From an uncultured Kiritimatiellota bacterium (GTDB lineage: Bacteria; Verrucomicrobiota; Kiritimatiellia; RFP12; DVOR01), in the NCBI GenBank assembly GCA_944391055.1, contig CALXSF010000003.1, positions 62,001-126,000 of the forward strand: a stretch of DNA of 64,000 nucleotides, read 5' to 3'. The translations under genes were made by a program, and so were the position numbers. The notes beneath the pieces were generated by a model, which saw nothing but the letters and a program-made list of their open reading frames with translations, was not told where the DNA came from and did no database searches. The number at the start of each line of letters is the position of its first letter. Position 1 is the stretch's first letter. Below are positions 16,008-24,903 of the stretch, one piece after another.

Positions 16008-19000
16008 TCAGAGGGGCGGGAGGAGGCAGCAGGCGATGGCGTGGTCGTAGAGGACGGCGGTCTTGATGGGGACGCGCTTGCCGCGGAGGGCAGGGAAGTT
16101 CTCGGCCCAGGCGCCGAGGAGCTCGACGGCGAGCATCCCGTCGGAGGGGTCGGAGGCGCGGATGCGCAGGTCGGTGGCGGCGTAGCGGATGCCGGTGCCG
16201 AGGGCCTTGGAGATGGCCTCCTTGGCGCACCAGAAGCGGAGGACGGCGATGGGGCCGTCGCCGCTGCGGGTGGCGAGCTCCTGCTCCTCGAGGGTGAGGA
16301 CGCCGCGGATGAACTCCTCGGTGAGGTCGCGCGAGGTGGATTCGACGTCAAGCCCGATGCGGCCGACGGTGGTGGCGGCGCCGAGGACGAGGCCGGCGGT
16401 GTGGGCGATGGAGAGGTCGATGGGCGCGGCGACCTGGTCTTGCCAGGGGCCGATGGGGTGGGGCTTGCCGAGGTCGTCCTTCCAGACGGCGATGTCCGCG
16501 GAGGGCTCGAAGAGGTTGTGGGCGGCGAGGAGGAGCCGGCGGACGGATTCCTTGGCGGCGATGCGCCCGAGGAGCCATTCGAGGCGGCGCGGCGCCGCGC
16601 CGCCCATCTGGAAGAAGTCGCGGCGCTCGCCGCGGGTGAGGACGGCGGCGGCGAGGGCGGTGAGCCAGAGGCCGCGGTTGGAGGTGAAGAAGTCGGGGGC
16701 GTCGTTGACGTAGAGCGCGCCGAAGAGGAGGCGCTCGGGGGCGTCGCCGCCGAGGAGGGGGCGGACGTCGAGGGTGTTCTCGGGGAGCGGGCCGCGGGGA
16801 ATCGGGAGGAGGGTGGCGACGGGGAGGGGCTTGGTGATGAAGTAGCGGGCCGGATCCATGACGAAGTCGCGGAGGGTGCGCCCGGCGCGCCCGCCGACCT
16901 CCTCCCAGCCCTCGATGGAGAGGATGAGGTGCCCGGTGGCGTCGGCGACGAGGATGTCGACCTGGAAGGAGCGGGCGGTGACGTTGGTGAGGCGGAGGGA
17001 GCAGCGCAGGCGGGTGCCTTGGGGAACCCAGGCGGCGTAGTAGCGGATGGCCTTGCAGCGGAAGGGCAGGGAGATGGCGCCGTGGAAGCGCTCGTGGGAG
17101 CGCCAGAGGGGGAAGCCGGAGACGGCGGCGTCGAGCAGGAGCGGCATGGCGCAGAAGAGGGGGTTGGCGCTGTGGCGCACCAGCCCGGCGCGGTCGGGGA
17201 TGCGGATCTCGTAGTCGAGGCCGTTGAGGCCCCAGCCGAGGACCTCGCGGACGTTGCGGAGGAGGGGGCCCTGGAAGAGGCGGGCGGGGTAGATGTCGTG
17301 TGCCTTCCAGCTGACGGGGCGCTGGCCGGCGAGGGGCTGGGGCTCGACCTCGTCGGGGGGCTCGGGGACGTGGGGGGAGAGGACGCAGTGGGCCTCCATG
17401 GCGGGGTGGGCGGAGGCGTCGTCAAGGCCGCTCTCGGCATAGATGCGGACGCTGACGGCGCGGCGGCGCCCGGTGGCGTCGGGCCCGAGGTCGCGCGCGT
17501 CGATGCGCAGGCGCAGGCGCCCGAAGGCGAAGGCGAGCCAGCGGGGCGCGCGGAGGCGCTCGATGCGGCGGAGGGCCAGGCGGGGGAAGAGGCGGTGGGC
17601 GGCCTCGGCCATGAGCTCCAGCCCGGTGGGGACGGAGAAGAGGGTCAGGCCGCGCATCTGCGGGTCGGCGAGGGAGACGCCGGCGGCGCCGATGGCGTAG
17701 TCGCAGAGATAGGGGTAGTCCTCCAAGCGCAGGTCGCAGCGGAGGGCGAGGCGGTCGGGGCCGCGGGCGAGCTCGCGCGCGCCGCGGAGCAGGGGGCATT
17801 CGAGCCCGCCGACGGGGATGGCGGCGGGGATGGCGTGCTGGTGGGTGGCGGAGGCGGCATCCTCGGCGGCCTCGGCCCCCGCGCCCAGGATGCGGCGCGG
17901 GTCGATGAGCTCGGGGCGGATGGCGGGGAGCTGGCGGGGCAGCCGGACGGTCAGGGCGGCGGCACCCTCCTGCGCGATGGGCTCGGAGAGGTCGAGCCGC
18001 TGGGCGTGGGCGAAGAAGCGGAGCCCGGAATAGTCGAGGGGCACGCCGTGGGCGGCCAGCAGCCCGAGCGCCTGCCCCACCTGCACGCCGCCGGAGCGGT
18101 GGAGGATGTGCATGGGGATGACGGCCACGGGGTCGCGCCCGGCGAGGATCTTGGCGATGAGGGGGGAGAGGAGCCCGCGCGCGCCGACCTCGACGAAGAG
18201 CCGGCAGCCGTCGCCGTACATCCGCTCGATCATGCGGCGGAAGTCGAGGGGGCGGACCATCTGCGCGGTGAGGCCGCGGACGACGGCCTCGACGGTGGGC
18301 TCCATGGGGTGGCCGTCGACGCAGGAGTAAAAGGGGACCTGGGGCTCGCAGGCGACGTATTTGGCGAAGAAGAGGCGCAGGAGCTGGCGCATCCGGGCGT
18401 CGGCGTGGCCGGAGTTGAAGGGGGCCGCGAGGGGCTCGGCCACGGAGAGCCCGCCGCCGTTGTGGATGGCCACCTCGGTCTCGGCCTGCTTCTCGGGGGC
18501 CACGGCCATCACGCAGTCGTCGTCGGTGAGGGTCTGGGTGAGGATGACGCGCGCCGGGTCGCGGAGGGCCAGCTCGCGCAGCCGCCCGACGGGGATGCCC
18601 GAGACGGTCAGCTGCACCCAGGCGGGGCCGGCCTCGGCGCCGAGGCGCAGCAGCATCCGCCCGGCGTCGCGCAGGATCTGGACGAGGGGGAGCTTGGGGT
18701 CGTGGTGCGTGGCGTGGAAGGCGGAGAAGGCGCCGAGCCCCACGCCGCCGACGGCGTCGGGGCGGACGCCGACGGCCTTGAGCAGGTCGGCGAAGACCTT
18801 GCTGGCCAGATAGGTGGAGGCGGAGGCCAGGAGCGGCAGGAAGGCCTGCGAGGCGCTGAGGGCGAGCGTGTGCTCGGGGGCGGTGGAGAAGAGCCACTCG
18901 GAGGGGGAGGCGACGTCGCAGAAGCCGGCGAAGGCCTCCTCCATGTCGTCGAAGCGCTCGCGCACCCCGTCGAAGGTCAGCGCGAGGTCGCGCATCATCT

Positions 19001-19355
19001 CGAGGTGGAAGCTGCCGGTGCCGGGGAAGACGTAGGCCACCTTGCCGCCGTGGAGGGCGAGGGGGCGGGTGGTGAAGAAGACGCCCGACTTGTCGCGCGT
19101 GCGGGTGCGGCCGCTGCGGAGGGCCTCGAGGGCGAAGCGCAACTTGCGGGCCATCTCCTCCAGCGAGGCCACCCAAAGCCCGGCCACGCACTGCTTGCCG
19201 CGGGCGTCGCAGGTGGCGGTGTAGACCACGTCGATGAGGCGGATGCCCGTGCTCCGGGAGACGAAGCGCTCCAGCCGGGCGATGGTCTCGGCCAAGGCCC
19301 GCGGGGTCTCGGCCCCCACCAGGCAAAGCACGCCCTCCGAACGCTCAAGCGCCAT
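16008..19355 (-). CDS. PUFA/polyketide synthase-like AT-DH protein with fused phosphopantetheinyl transferase; catalytic residues of AT and DH replaced
   Basis: This 1115-residue multidomain protein has three parts. Residues ~105-420 resemble an acyltransferase of PfaB type (YVFPGTGSF at 108). Its nucleophile elbow reads GVGLGA (204-209) instead of GHSxGE, so the Ser is Gly206, and the usual FHS reads FNS at Asn314. Residues ~535-860 resemble a double-hotdog dehydratase: the usual LRDH is LCDY (Tyr553), while SVPTGLELMAEAA and PLLLDAA are kept. Residues ~995-1115 are a Sfp/AcpS-type phosphopantetheinyl transferase with GLDVE (Asp1003, Glu1005) and WCAKEA (Lys1045, Glu1046) intact. No acyl-carrier motif (GxDS) is visible. 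It follows the KS gene by 18 bases and is the last gene of a leftward operon. A lipid-assembly or scaffold role is inference. Confidence 0.75.
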   Translation of the reverse strand: MALERSEGVLCLVGAETPRALAETIARLERFVSRSTGIRLIDVVYTATCDARGKQCVAGLWVASLEEMARKLRFALEALRSGRTRTRDKSGVFFTTRPLALHGGKVAYVFPGTGSFHLEMMRDLALTFDGVRERFDDMEEAFAGFCDVASPSEWLFSTAPEHTLALSASQAFLPLLASASTYLASKVFADLLKAVGVRPDAVGGVGLGAFSAFHATHHDPKLPLVQILRDAGRMLLRLGAEAGPAWVQLTVSGIPVGRLRELALRDPARVILTQTLTDDDCVMAVAPEKQAETEVAIHNGGGLSVAEPLAAPFNSGHADARMRQLLRLFFAKYVACEPQVPFYSCVDGHPMEPTVEAVVRGLTAQMVRPLDFRRMIERMYGDGCRLFVEVGARGLLSPLIAKILAGRDPVAVIPMHILHRSGGVQVGQALGLLAAHGVPLDYSGLRFFAHAQRLDLSEPIAQEGAAALTVRLPRQLPAIRPELIDPRRILGAGAEAAEDAASATHQHAIPAAIPVGGLECPLLRGARELARGPDRLALRCDLRLEDYPYLCDYAIGAAGVSLADPQMRGLTLFSVPTGLELMAEAAHRLFPRLALRRIERLRAPRWLAFAFGRLRLRIDARDLGPDATGRRRAVSVRIYAESGLDDASAHPAMEAHCVLSPHVPEPPDEVEPQPLAGQRPVSWKAHDIYPARLFQGPLLRNVREVLGWGLNGLDYEIRIPDRAGLVRHSANPLFCAMPLLLDAAVSGFPLWRSHERFHGAISLPFRCKAIRYYAAWVPQGTRLRCSLRLTNVTARSFQVDILVADATGHLILSIEGWEEVGGRAGRTLRDFVMDPARYFITKPLPVATLLPIPRGPLPENTLDVRPLLGGDAPERLLFGALYVNDAPDFFTSNRGLWLTALAAAVLTRGERRDFFQMGGAAPRRLEWLLGRIAAKESVRRLLLAAHNLFEPSADIAVWKDDLGKPHPIGPWQDQVAAPIDLSIAHTAGLVLGAATTVGRIGLDVESTSRDLTEEFIRGVLTLEEQELATRSGDGPIAVLRFWCAKEAISKALGTGIRYAATDLRIRASDPSDGMLAVELLGAWAENFPALRGKRVPIKTAVLYDHAIACCLLPPL

Positions 19356-19373
19356 GGCCGAACCCTCCGCGCG

Positions 19374-20771
19374 TCATTCCCGGATCTCCTCGAGCGTCGC
19401 CGCGCCCGCCCGCCCCCACCGGGAGAGGGTCGAGACCGCCAGGCGGCGCGGGCGCGTGCTGGCGGCAATCCAGGGCCGCGCCTCCTGGACCCAATAGTAG
19501 GCGCCCTCGGAGCGGCGCAGCCGGAACCCCTCGTCCATCGGCGTGACCGAGGGCGGCAGGATGCGGTGGCTCACCGCCAAGGCGCCCTTGAGGACGCCGA
19601 GCGCGCCGGAGGCGGCGAAGGCGTTGCCGAAGTTGGTCTTGGCCGAGCCCAGGGCCAGGAGGGGGATGTGCGCGCCGCGGTTCCGCGTGGCGTCGGCCAA
19701 AAGCGCGAGCTCGGCGGCGTCCTCCTCGGGGACGCCGGAGGCGTTCATCTCCCAGTAGTCGATGTCCCGGAAGGCGTTGGGCAGGCGGCGGAGGGCCCGG
19801 TGGAGGGCCCGGCGGAGGCTCTCGCGCAGGCCCTCGCCCCCCGGGGGGATGCCGGAGACGACGGCGCAGCCGTGGAGCCGCGCGTAGGCGTGCGAGCCGT
19901 CGCGGTGGACCTCGGCCAGGCGGCGGAGGACGAAGGCCGCGCCGCCCTCGCCGGGGAGGGTGCCCTGGGAGCCTTCGACGAAGGGCTGGAGCGCGTGGCC
20001 CTGGGAGAAGGGGGTGAGGGCGGCCTCCCCGGCCATCTGGGCGGGGAGGAAGGGGGGCTGGAGGGCGACGACCACGGCGGCGTCGCACTGGCCGAGGCGG
20101 AGGGCGTTGGCGGCGGCGTCGAGCCCGGCGAAGACGGAGGCCTCGCCGGCGGCGCATTGGCAGGCCATGTCGCAGGCGCGGAAGGCCTGGGCCAGGCGGC
20201 GGGTGACGCCGCCGCCGCGGGCGAGCTCCAGGTGCCGGCGCTTGAGGTGGGGCAGGGTGTCGGCGAGCTCGGCGCGGAGGGCGTCGACCTGCGCGTAGGT
20301 GGCGGCGGGGAAGAAGCGCTGGAGGGTCTCCATCACCTGGCGGATGACGTTGGCGTGCCAAAGCCAGTTGACGGAGGCGGGGTTGAAGCCGGGGTCGTAG
20401 CCGACGTAGAGGGCGAGGCGGTCGGTGCGCCCCTCGTCGGGCGGGAGCCCGGCGTCGGCGAGGGCGTCGTGGATGAGCTGGGCCGCGAACCAGAAGTCGG
20501 GGTTGTCGCCCACGCCGAGGTCGGCGGGCAGGGGGATGCGGTCGGCGCGGCAGGCGAAGTTCGCGCCGAGGGCGGCGCAGACCTGCGGGAGCGCGCCGCC
20601 CTCGAGGAGGGGCTCGATCTGGCGGTTGGCTTCGGCCTCGGCGGGGGGCGCCAGGAAGCACTGTTTGCGGAGGATGGCCTTCCAGATGTCGCGGGGGGTC
20701 GCGGCGCCGGCGAAGCGGCCGCTCAGGCCCGTGATGGCGATGCCTTGGCTTTCCGCGGGGAGGCGCTGCAT
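19374..20771 (-). CDS. Beta-ketoacyl synthase-like protein with active-site His replaced by Asn
   Basis: This 465-residue thiolase-fold protein begins with GIAITGLSGRFAGA, the usual KS start. The Cys is retained at residue 204 in DMACQCA, where the family has DTACSSS. The first His motif (EAHGTG) reads EMNASG, with Asn343, and the second (KSNxGH) reads KTNFGN, with Asn383. It therefore has one of three catalytic residues and may be a non-condensing partner, like chain-length factors, or have altered chemistry. The ATG at 20771 lies just after the glf stop; the longer frame upstream is the overlap with glf. It precedes the AT/DH/PPTase gene by 18 bases, and the two proteins probably form one complex. 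Confidence 0.78.
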   Translation of the reverse strand: MQRLPAESQGIAITGLSGRFAGAATPRDIWKAILRKQCFLAPPAEAEANRQIEPLLEGGALPQVCAALGANFACRADRIPLPADLGVGDNPDFWFAAQLIHDALADAGLPPDEGRTDRLALYVGYDPGFNPASVNWLWHANVIRQVMETLQRFFPAATYAQVDALRAELADTLPHLKRRHLELARGGGVTRRLAQAFRACDMACQCAAGEASVFAGLDAAANALRLGQCDAAVVVALQPPFLPAQMAGEAALTPFSQGHALQPFVEGSQGTLPGEGGAAFVLRRLAEVHRDGSHAYARLHGCAVVSGIPPGGEGLRESLRRALHRALRRLPNAFRDIDYWEMNASGVPEEDAAELALLADATRNRGAHIPLLALGSAKTNFGNAFAASGALGVLKGALAVSHRILPPSVTPMDEGFRLRRSEGAYYWVQEARPWIAASTRPRRLAVSTLSRWGRAGAATLEEIRE

Positions 20772-20791
20772 GGCGGGCGGGGTGGGGCGGG

Positions 20792-21961
20792 TCAGGCGCG
20801 CTCCAGCCAGGCGTGGGCCTGGTCGAGGGCGCGGCGGATGACCTTGTCCATGTCGTAGTAACGGTACTCGCCGAGGCGCCCGCCGAAGACGACGCCGGGG
20901 AGGCGGGCGGCCTCCTCCTGGTACTGGGCGAGGCGCGCGGCGGAGGCGTCGGTGTTCACGGGGTAGTAGGGGATGTCGCCGGGCTGCCAGTCGGCGGGGT
21001 ATTCGCGGCAGATGACGGTTTTGTCCAGGGCGTAGGGCTCGGCGCGCTCGGGGTGGAAGTGCTTGAACTCGTGGATGCGGGTGAAGGGGACGTCCGCGTC
21101 GGCGTAGTTCATCACGGTGGTGCCCTGCCAGTCGCGCACCGGCTTGGTCTCCCACTCGAAGCGGAGGCCGCGCCAGGGGAGCGCGCCGTGGCGGAAGCCG
21201 AAGAAGGCGTCGATGGGGCCGCTGTAGAAGACGGGCTTGTCGGCGGGGAGGGCGCCGCGCAGGGCCAGGTAGTCGGCGTCGTAGGCCACGCGGATGGCGG
21301 GGTGGTCGAGGAGCCGCTCGAAGAGGGCCTGGTAGCCCTCGCACGGCACGCCCTGCCACGGGTCGGAGAAGTAGCCGGTGTCGTAGTTCGCGCGCACGGG
21401 CAGGCGGCGGATGATGAAGGCGGGCAGATCCTTGGGGTCGGCGTGCCACTGCTTTTGGGTGTAGCCTTTGATGAAGGCCTCGTAGAGGGGGCGGCCGATG
21501 AGGGAGATGGCCTGCTCCTCGAGGTTGCGCGGCTCGCCCGTCAGCCCGGCCTTGGCCACCTCGGCGGCGATGAAGCCGGGGACGTCGGCGGGCGTGAGGT
21601 CCTTGCCGTAGAAGGCGTTGATGAGCGCCAGCCCCAGCGGCATGAAGTAGACGCGCCCCGCGTGCTTGGTGAGGACGCGGTGGCGGTAGCCGGTGAAGGA
21701 GACGAAGCGCCTGGCGTAGTCCCACACGCCCTGGTCGGAGGTGTGGAAGATGTGCGCGCCGTAGCAGTGGCATTCGATGCCGGTCTGCGGGTCGACGGCG
21801 CTGCGGGCGTTGCCGCCGGGCAGGCTCCGCGCCTCCAGCACCAGGGGGCGGCGGCCGGCCTCGGCCAATTCGCGGGCGACGACGCAGCCCCAGAGGCCTG
21901 CGCCCACCACCACCACGTCGTAATCCCCGGCGGGGGGGAGCTGTTCGGCGGTCATCTTCAT
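20792..21961 (-). CDS. glf: UDP-galactopyranose mutase
   Basis: This 389-residue flavoenzyme interconverts UDP-galactopyranose and UDP-galactofuranose, the donor for galactofuranose in cell-surface glycans. The FAD-binding start is DVVVVGAGLWGCVVA; CHCYGAHIFHTS, GYTQKQWH, FFGFRHGALPWRGLRFE and NYADADVPFTRIHEFKHF match the substrate and flavin pocket. The start is the ATG at 21961 (MKMTAEQ); the open frame continues upstream into lepB but is not coding. It lies between lepB and the KS-like gene in a leftward operon, so a joint role in envelope glycolipid synthesis is plausible but unproven. Confidence 0.93.
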   Translation of the reverse strand: MKMTAEQLPPAGDYDVVVVGAGLWGCVVARELAEAGRRPLVLEARSLPGGNARSAVDPQTGIECHCYGAHIFHTSDQGVWDYARRFVSFTGYRHRVLTKHAGRVYFMPLGLALINAFYGKDLTPADVPGFIAAEVAKAGLTGEPRNLEEQAISLIGRPLYEAFIKGYTQKQWHADPKDLPAFIIRRLPVRANYDTGYFSDPWQGVPCEGYQALFERLLDHPAIRVAYDADYLALRGALPADKPVFYSGPIDAFFGFRHGALPWRGLRFEWETKPVRDWQGTTVMNYADADVPFTRIHEFKHFHPERAEPYALDKTVICREYPADWQPGDIPYYPVNTDASAARLAQYQEEAARLPGVVFGGRLGEYRYYDMDKVIRRALDQAHAWLERA

Positions 21962-21987
21962 GGATTGCGTCCTTTCGCGGTTGTCGG

Positions 21988-23100
21988 TCAGCGGATCTTG
22001 CCCCAGCGGGGCGAGGCGAAGGGCCAGTGGACGAACGAGGCCGGCCCAAGGAGGTTGCGCGATGGCACGGTGCCCCAATAGCGGCTGTCGAGGCTGTTGC
22101 CGGAGTTGTCGCCGAGCGCCAGGTACTCGCCCGGCCCCAGCGCGAAGCGCGTCTGCGTGGGATAGGGCGAGCCCTGGGCGGGGGCGTAGCCCGGATAGGC
22201 CGGCGCGCCGGGCCAGGGGCGGAGGTGCTCGGCGATCTCCTCCAGGCGCGCGGGCTCGGTCGCCGGCCGGCCGTTCACCCAGAGGTAGGAACTGTCGGGC
22301 CTGAGCTCCACCGTGTCCCCGGGCCTGCCGCAGAGGCGCTTGATGTAATGCTGGTTGTCCGGGAGCATCGGCAGGCCGCGCGTGGAGAAGACGATGGTCT
22401 CGCCCAGGCGCGGGTGGCGGAAGTTCCAGACCCAACGGTTCACGAAGAGGAAGTCCCCGCTCCTCACATAGCCGCGCCACAGGCATTGGTTCATCGCCAC
22501 GCGGCTCCCCGGGGGCAGCGTCCGGCGCAGGCCCAGGGCGACGTCCGAGGGTAGGTCGTAGCGGTCGCGCCCATTGACGAGCACGGTCCCGTAGCCGGGC
22601 TTCTCGCTAGGGCCGTAGGCCGAGACGATGCCCGGCGCGCGCACGCGCACCTCCTGGTAGCGCTCGCCCGTGGCGCACCACTTGAGGAAGCGCAGGGGCC
22701 CCTTGTCCCACGCGGAGGGCGCGTCGGCCTCCTCGGCGTGGATGCCGTAGAGCGTCGGCTGCATCGACCCCGTGGGAATCTGGAACGGCTGGTAGTAATA
22801 GGCGCGGAAGCAGAAGGCCACCGCCAGCGCCGAGACGATCACGTCGAACCACTCCGCGGCCGCCGGCCAGCGCGTCCGCGGCAGCGTCTCCGCCAGCTCG
22901 GCCCGCAGCGTCGCCACCACGCCGTCCAGATCCTCCGTCTCCCGGCAGCGGATAGCCTGCCTCAGGTCCTCGAAGCGCTCGGCCAGCGCCGCGCGCGTCT
23001 TGGGGGGGAGGACGTCCTCATGGAGCAGGAAGTCGTTGCGCATCGCGCGAAGGGCCTTTTTGGCCTGGCGCACCGTCAGGAACTCACGCACACTCATCAT
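21988..23100 (-). CDS. lepB: Signal peptidase I
   Basis: This 370-residue membrane protease removes signal peptides from exported proteins. A membrane segment near residues 85-105 (FDVIVSALAVAFCFRAYYY) precedes the Ser motif QIPTGSMQPTL. The Lys dyad partner is in HYIKRLCGRPGD, and the C-terminal GDNSGNSLDSRYWG box is complete. An N-terminal cytoplasmic part of about 80 residues and an enlarged middle make it longer than the E. coli enzyme (324 residues). ATG at 23100 overlaps the patatin stop (ATGA). It will process the exported proteins encoded in this window. Confidence 0.93.
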   Translation of the reverse strand: MMSVREFLTVRQAKKALRAMRNDFLLHEDVLPPKTRAALAERFEDLRQAIRCRETEDLDGVVATLRAELAETLPRTRWPAAAEWFDVIVSALAVAFCFRAYYYQPFQIPTGSMQPTLYGIHAEEADAPSAWDKGPLRFLKWCATGERYQEVRVRAPGIVSAYGPSEKPGYGTVLVNGRDRYDLPSDVALGLRRTLPPGSRVAMNQCLWRGYVRSGDFLFVNRWVWNFRHPRLGETIVFSTRGLPMLPDNQHYIKRLCGRPGDTVELRPDSSYLWVNGRPATEPARLEEIAEHLRPWPGAPAYPGYAPAQGSPYPTQTRFALGPGEYLALGDNSGNSLDSRYWGTVPSRNLLGPASFVHWPFASPRWGKIR

Positions 23101-23897
23101 CGGGCAATCGCCTCCTTCAGCGCCGGCAGCGCCTCGCGCACGGCCGCCTCGCCCGCGTCCGCCGCCGCGCGCCCGCCGTGGAAGTCCAAGGTCTGGATGT
23201 GCCCCACCCGGGGGCGGAGCAGCACGTCCGCCGGGCGGGCCGCCAAGGTCAGCCGGCTGAGGGCGTTCTCCACCAGGCGCCCCGTCTGCAGCAATGTCGA
23301 AAGGAGCGACGGGCGGCCCGCCGGCGCCTCGCCGCCCGCGCCGTTCAGATCCACCGCGATCACCACCTCCGCCCCCAACGCCCGCGCGGCGGCCACCGGC
23401 ACGGGGTCGGAAAGCCCGCCGTCGACCAAGTGCCGCCCCCCGCGCGGCACGGGGTCGAAGAGCCCGGGGATGGAGATGGAGGCGCGCACGGCCTCGGAGA
23501 GGCGCCCCTCGCGCAGCGTCACCGTCTCCTCGCGGTAAAGGTCGGTCGCCACCGCCGCGAAGGGCCGCGGCAGGTCGGCGAAGGTCAGCGCCCCCAGCAG
23601 CTCGGGCCGCTCCAGCCAGCGCGTCACGGTCTTGCCCGAGAAGATGCCCCGCAGCCAGACGCGCGGCTCCACGAAGAAGCGCGAGAGCGCCAGCCAGTTC
23701 AGCGCCCCCACCTCCCGCTCGAAGGCCTCGAAGCGCCCCGCCGCGACCATCGCCCCCACCAACGCGCCGATGCTCGTCCCCGCCACCACGTCCGGCACGA
23801 TCCCCGCCGCGCGCAGCGCCCGCACCACCCCCACGTGCGCCCATCCCCGCGCGCCGCCGCTGCCCAAGGCCAAACCGATCGTCGGGCGCCCGCTCAT
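23097..23897 (-). CDS. Patatin-like phospholipase (RssA/YchK type)
   Basis: This 266-residue patatin-like hydrolase has the full catalytic set. The oxyanion loop is GSGGARGWAHVG, the Ser nucleophile is in GTSIGA, and the Asp of the dyad is in HLVDGGLSDPVP. Such proteins cleave acyl esters of lipids. It has no signal peptide, so it is likely cytoplasmic or at the inner membrane face. Start and stop both overlap neighbours by four bases (ATGA), coupling it to the TPR gene upstream and lepB downstream. With glf and the KS/AT proteins downstream it may belong to a lipid-remodelling operon; this is inferred from position only. Confidence 0.88.
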   Translation of the reverse strand: MSGRPTIGLALGSGGARGWAHVGVVRALRAAGIVPDVVAGTSIGALVGAMVAAGRFEAFEREVGALNWLALSRFFVEPRVWLRGIFSGKTVTRWLERPELLGALTFADLPRPFAAVATDLYREETVTLREGRLSEAVRASISIPGLFDPVPRGGRHLVDGGLSDPVPVAAARALGAEVVIAVDLNGAGGEAPAGRPSLLSTLLQTGRLVENALSRLTLAARPADVLLRPRVGHIQTLDFHGGRAAADAGEAAVREALPALKEAIAR

Positions 23898-24508
23898 CGC
23901 CGGTGAAGCTCCACGCGGATGCTCCCCTCCGGCGCGTCCGCCGGCGCCTTGCCCAGGAAGACCGCCTCCTCCGGGATCCCCAGCGCCTGCGACACCAACG
24001 CCGTCAGCACCGCCCGATGCGCCGTGCGCGCCGGGTCCGAGAAGAACGCCGAGCCCAGCGTCACCCGCGCCGTCTGCCCCTTCCACGCCCCGAGCGCCGC
24101 CAGATCCCGCGCGTTCGGGATGCCCGTCCACGTCAGGCGCACCGGCTCGGCCGGTTCCGCCGCCGCGCCGCCGCGGAGCAGGAGGCCCGCGCCGAGCCCC
24201 GCCAGCAGCGCCGCCGCCACCGCGCACGCCCACCGCCACCGCGCGTCGCCGCGCGGGCGCTTGCCCAGGTTGCGCAACGCCGCCTTCGCCGCCCGGTTGT
24301 CCGGCTGGGCCGAGAGGATCTCGCGCCAAAGGCGGCGGGCCTCCGCCACGTCGCCCTGCTCCGCGCGGATGCGCGCCAGCAAATCCAGCGCCTCCGCCGT
24401 CTTCGCCGCCTCGGGCTCCGAGAGGATCAGCGCCTCCGCCTCCGCGTAGCGGCGCGCGGAGGCCAGGGCATAGGCGCACAGCAGCGCCGTCTTCGCGTTA
24501 TTCGCCAT
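23894..24508 (-). CDS. TPR-like protein with one membrane helix
   Basis: This 204-residue protein begins with about 85 residues of TPR-like helical repeat (ALASARRYAEAEALI, ALDLLARIRAEQGDVAEAR). A single hydrophobic segment near residues 94-113 (WACAVAAALLAGLGAGLLL) follows, then about 90 residues that would lie in the periplasm. It has no signal peptide. The likely role is a membrane-anchored adaptor, with no identified partner. It overlaps the upstream small gene by 11 bases and the patatin gene by four. Confidence 0.7.
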   Translation of the reverse strand: MANNAKTALLCAYALASARRYAEAEALILSEPEAAKTAEALDLLARIRAEQGDVAEARRLWREILSAQPDNRAAKAALRNLGKRPRGDARWRWACAVAAALLAGLGAGLLLRGGAAAEPAEPVRLTWTGIPNARDLAALGAWKGQTARVTLGSAFFSDPARTAHRAVLTALVSQALGIPEEAVFLGKAPADAPEGSIRVELHRR

Positions 24509-24872
24509 CGTCCGGCCCTCCCTCCGCCTGGGTCCCCGGCGCCTCCGGCCCCGCCGGCGGCGGCTCCTGCGGGCGCAGTTTGGGGCGCGGCACCAAGACG
24601 CCGCGCTTGGTCAGCAAGGTCTCGATGGTGTGGAGCGCCTCCAGCGCGCCCTCGTTGTCCTCGTCGCACAACGCCTGGTAGACGTGCCCCAAGGCCCCCC
24701 CCACGGCGGCCCAGTCCGCCCGCTCGGCCGCGATCTGCGCCGCCGTCAGCTCCGAGCGGCGCACCAACTCCAGCTCCAGCTCCGCGAACTCCTCGGAGAC
24801 GCGCACCAAGGCCTCGGCGTCGCACGCCGAGACCGAGACTTCCTTCCGCACGCCAAGCGCCTTCTTGCCCAT
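24498..24872 (-). CDS. Small helical protein of unknown function
   Basis: This 124-residue protein is mostly acidic helix in residues 10-95 (SEEFAELELELVRRSE, VYQALCDEDNEGALEALHTI), with a Pro-rich, Glu-rich tail. I recognise no family. The ATG at 24872 has an AAGGAG ribosome-binding site at normal distance, and its stop lies inside the next gene. It is the first gene of the leftward operon and diverges from accD across a shared regulatory region containing an inverted repeat. Confidence 0.65.
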   Translation of the reverse strand: MGKKALGVRKEVSVSACDAEALVRVSEEFAELELELVRRSELTAAQIAAERADWAAVGGALGHVYQALCDEDNEGALEALHTIETLLTKRGVLVPRPKLRPQEPPPAGPEAPGTQAEGGPDDGE

Positions 24873-24903
24873 CGCTCACTCCTTGCTACGAGCCTTATTA
24901 TGC

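Noticed and set aside
16041..20858. A 1605-codon open frame on the + strand opposite the KS/AT genes
   Set aside because: It is a shadow of high GC3 in the opposite genes: it is made of Gly, Val, Glu and Ala runs with no domain, while the minus-strand frames carry clear KS, AT and PPTase motifs.
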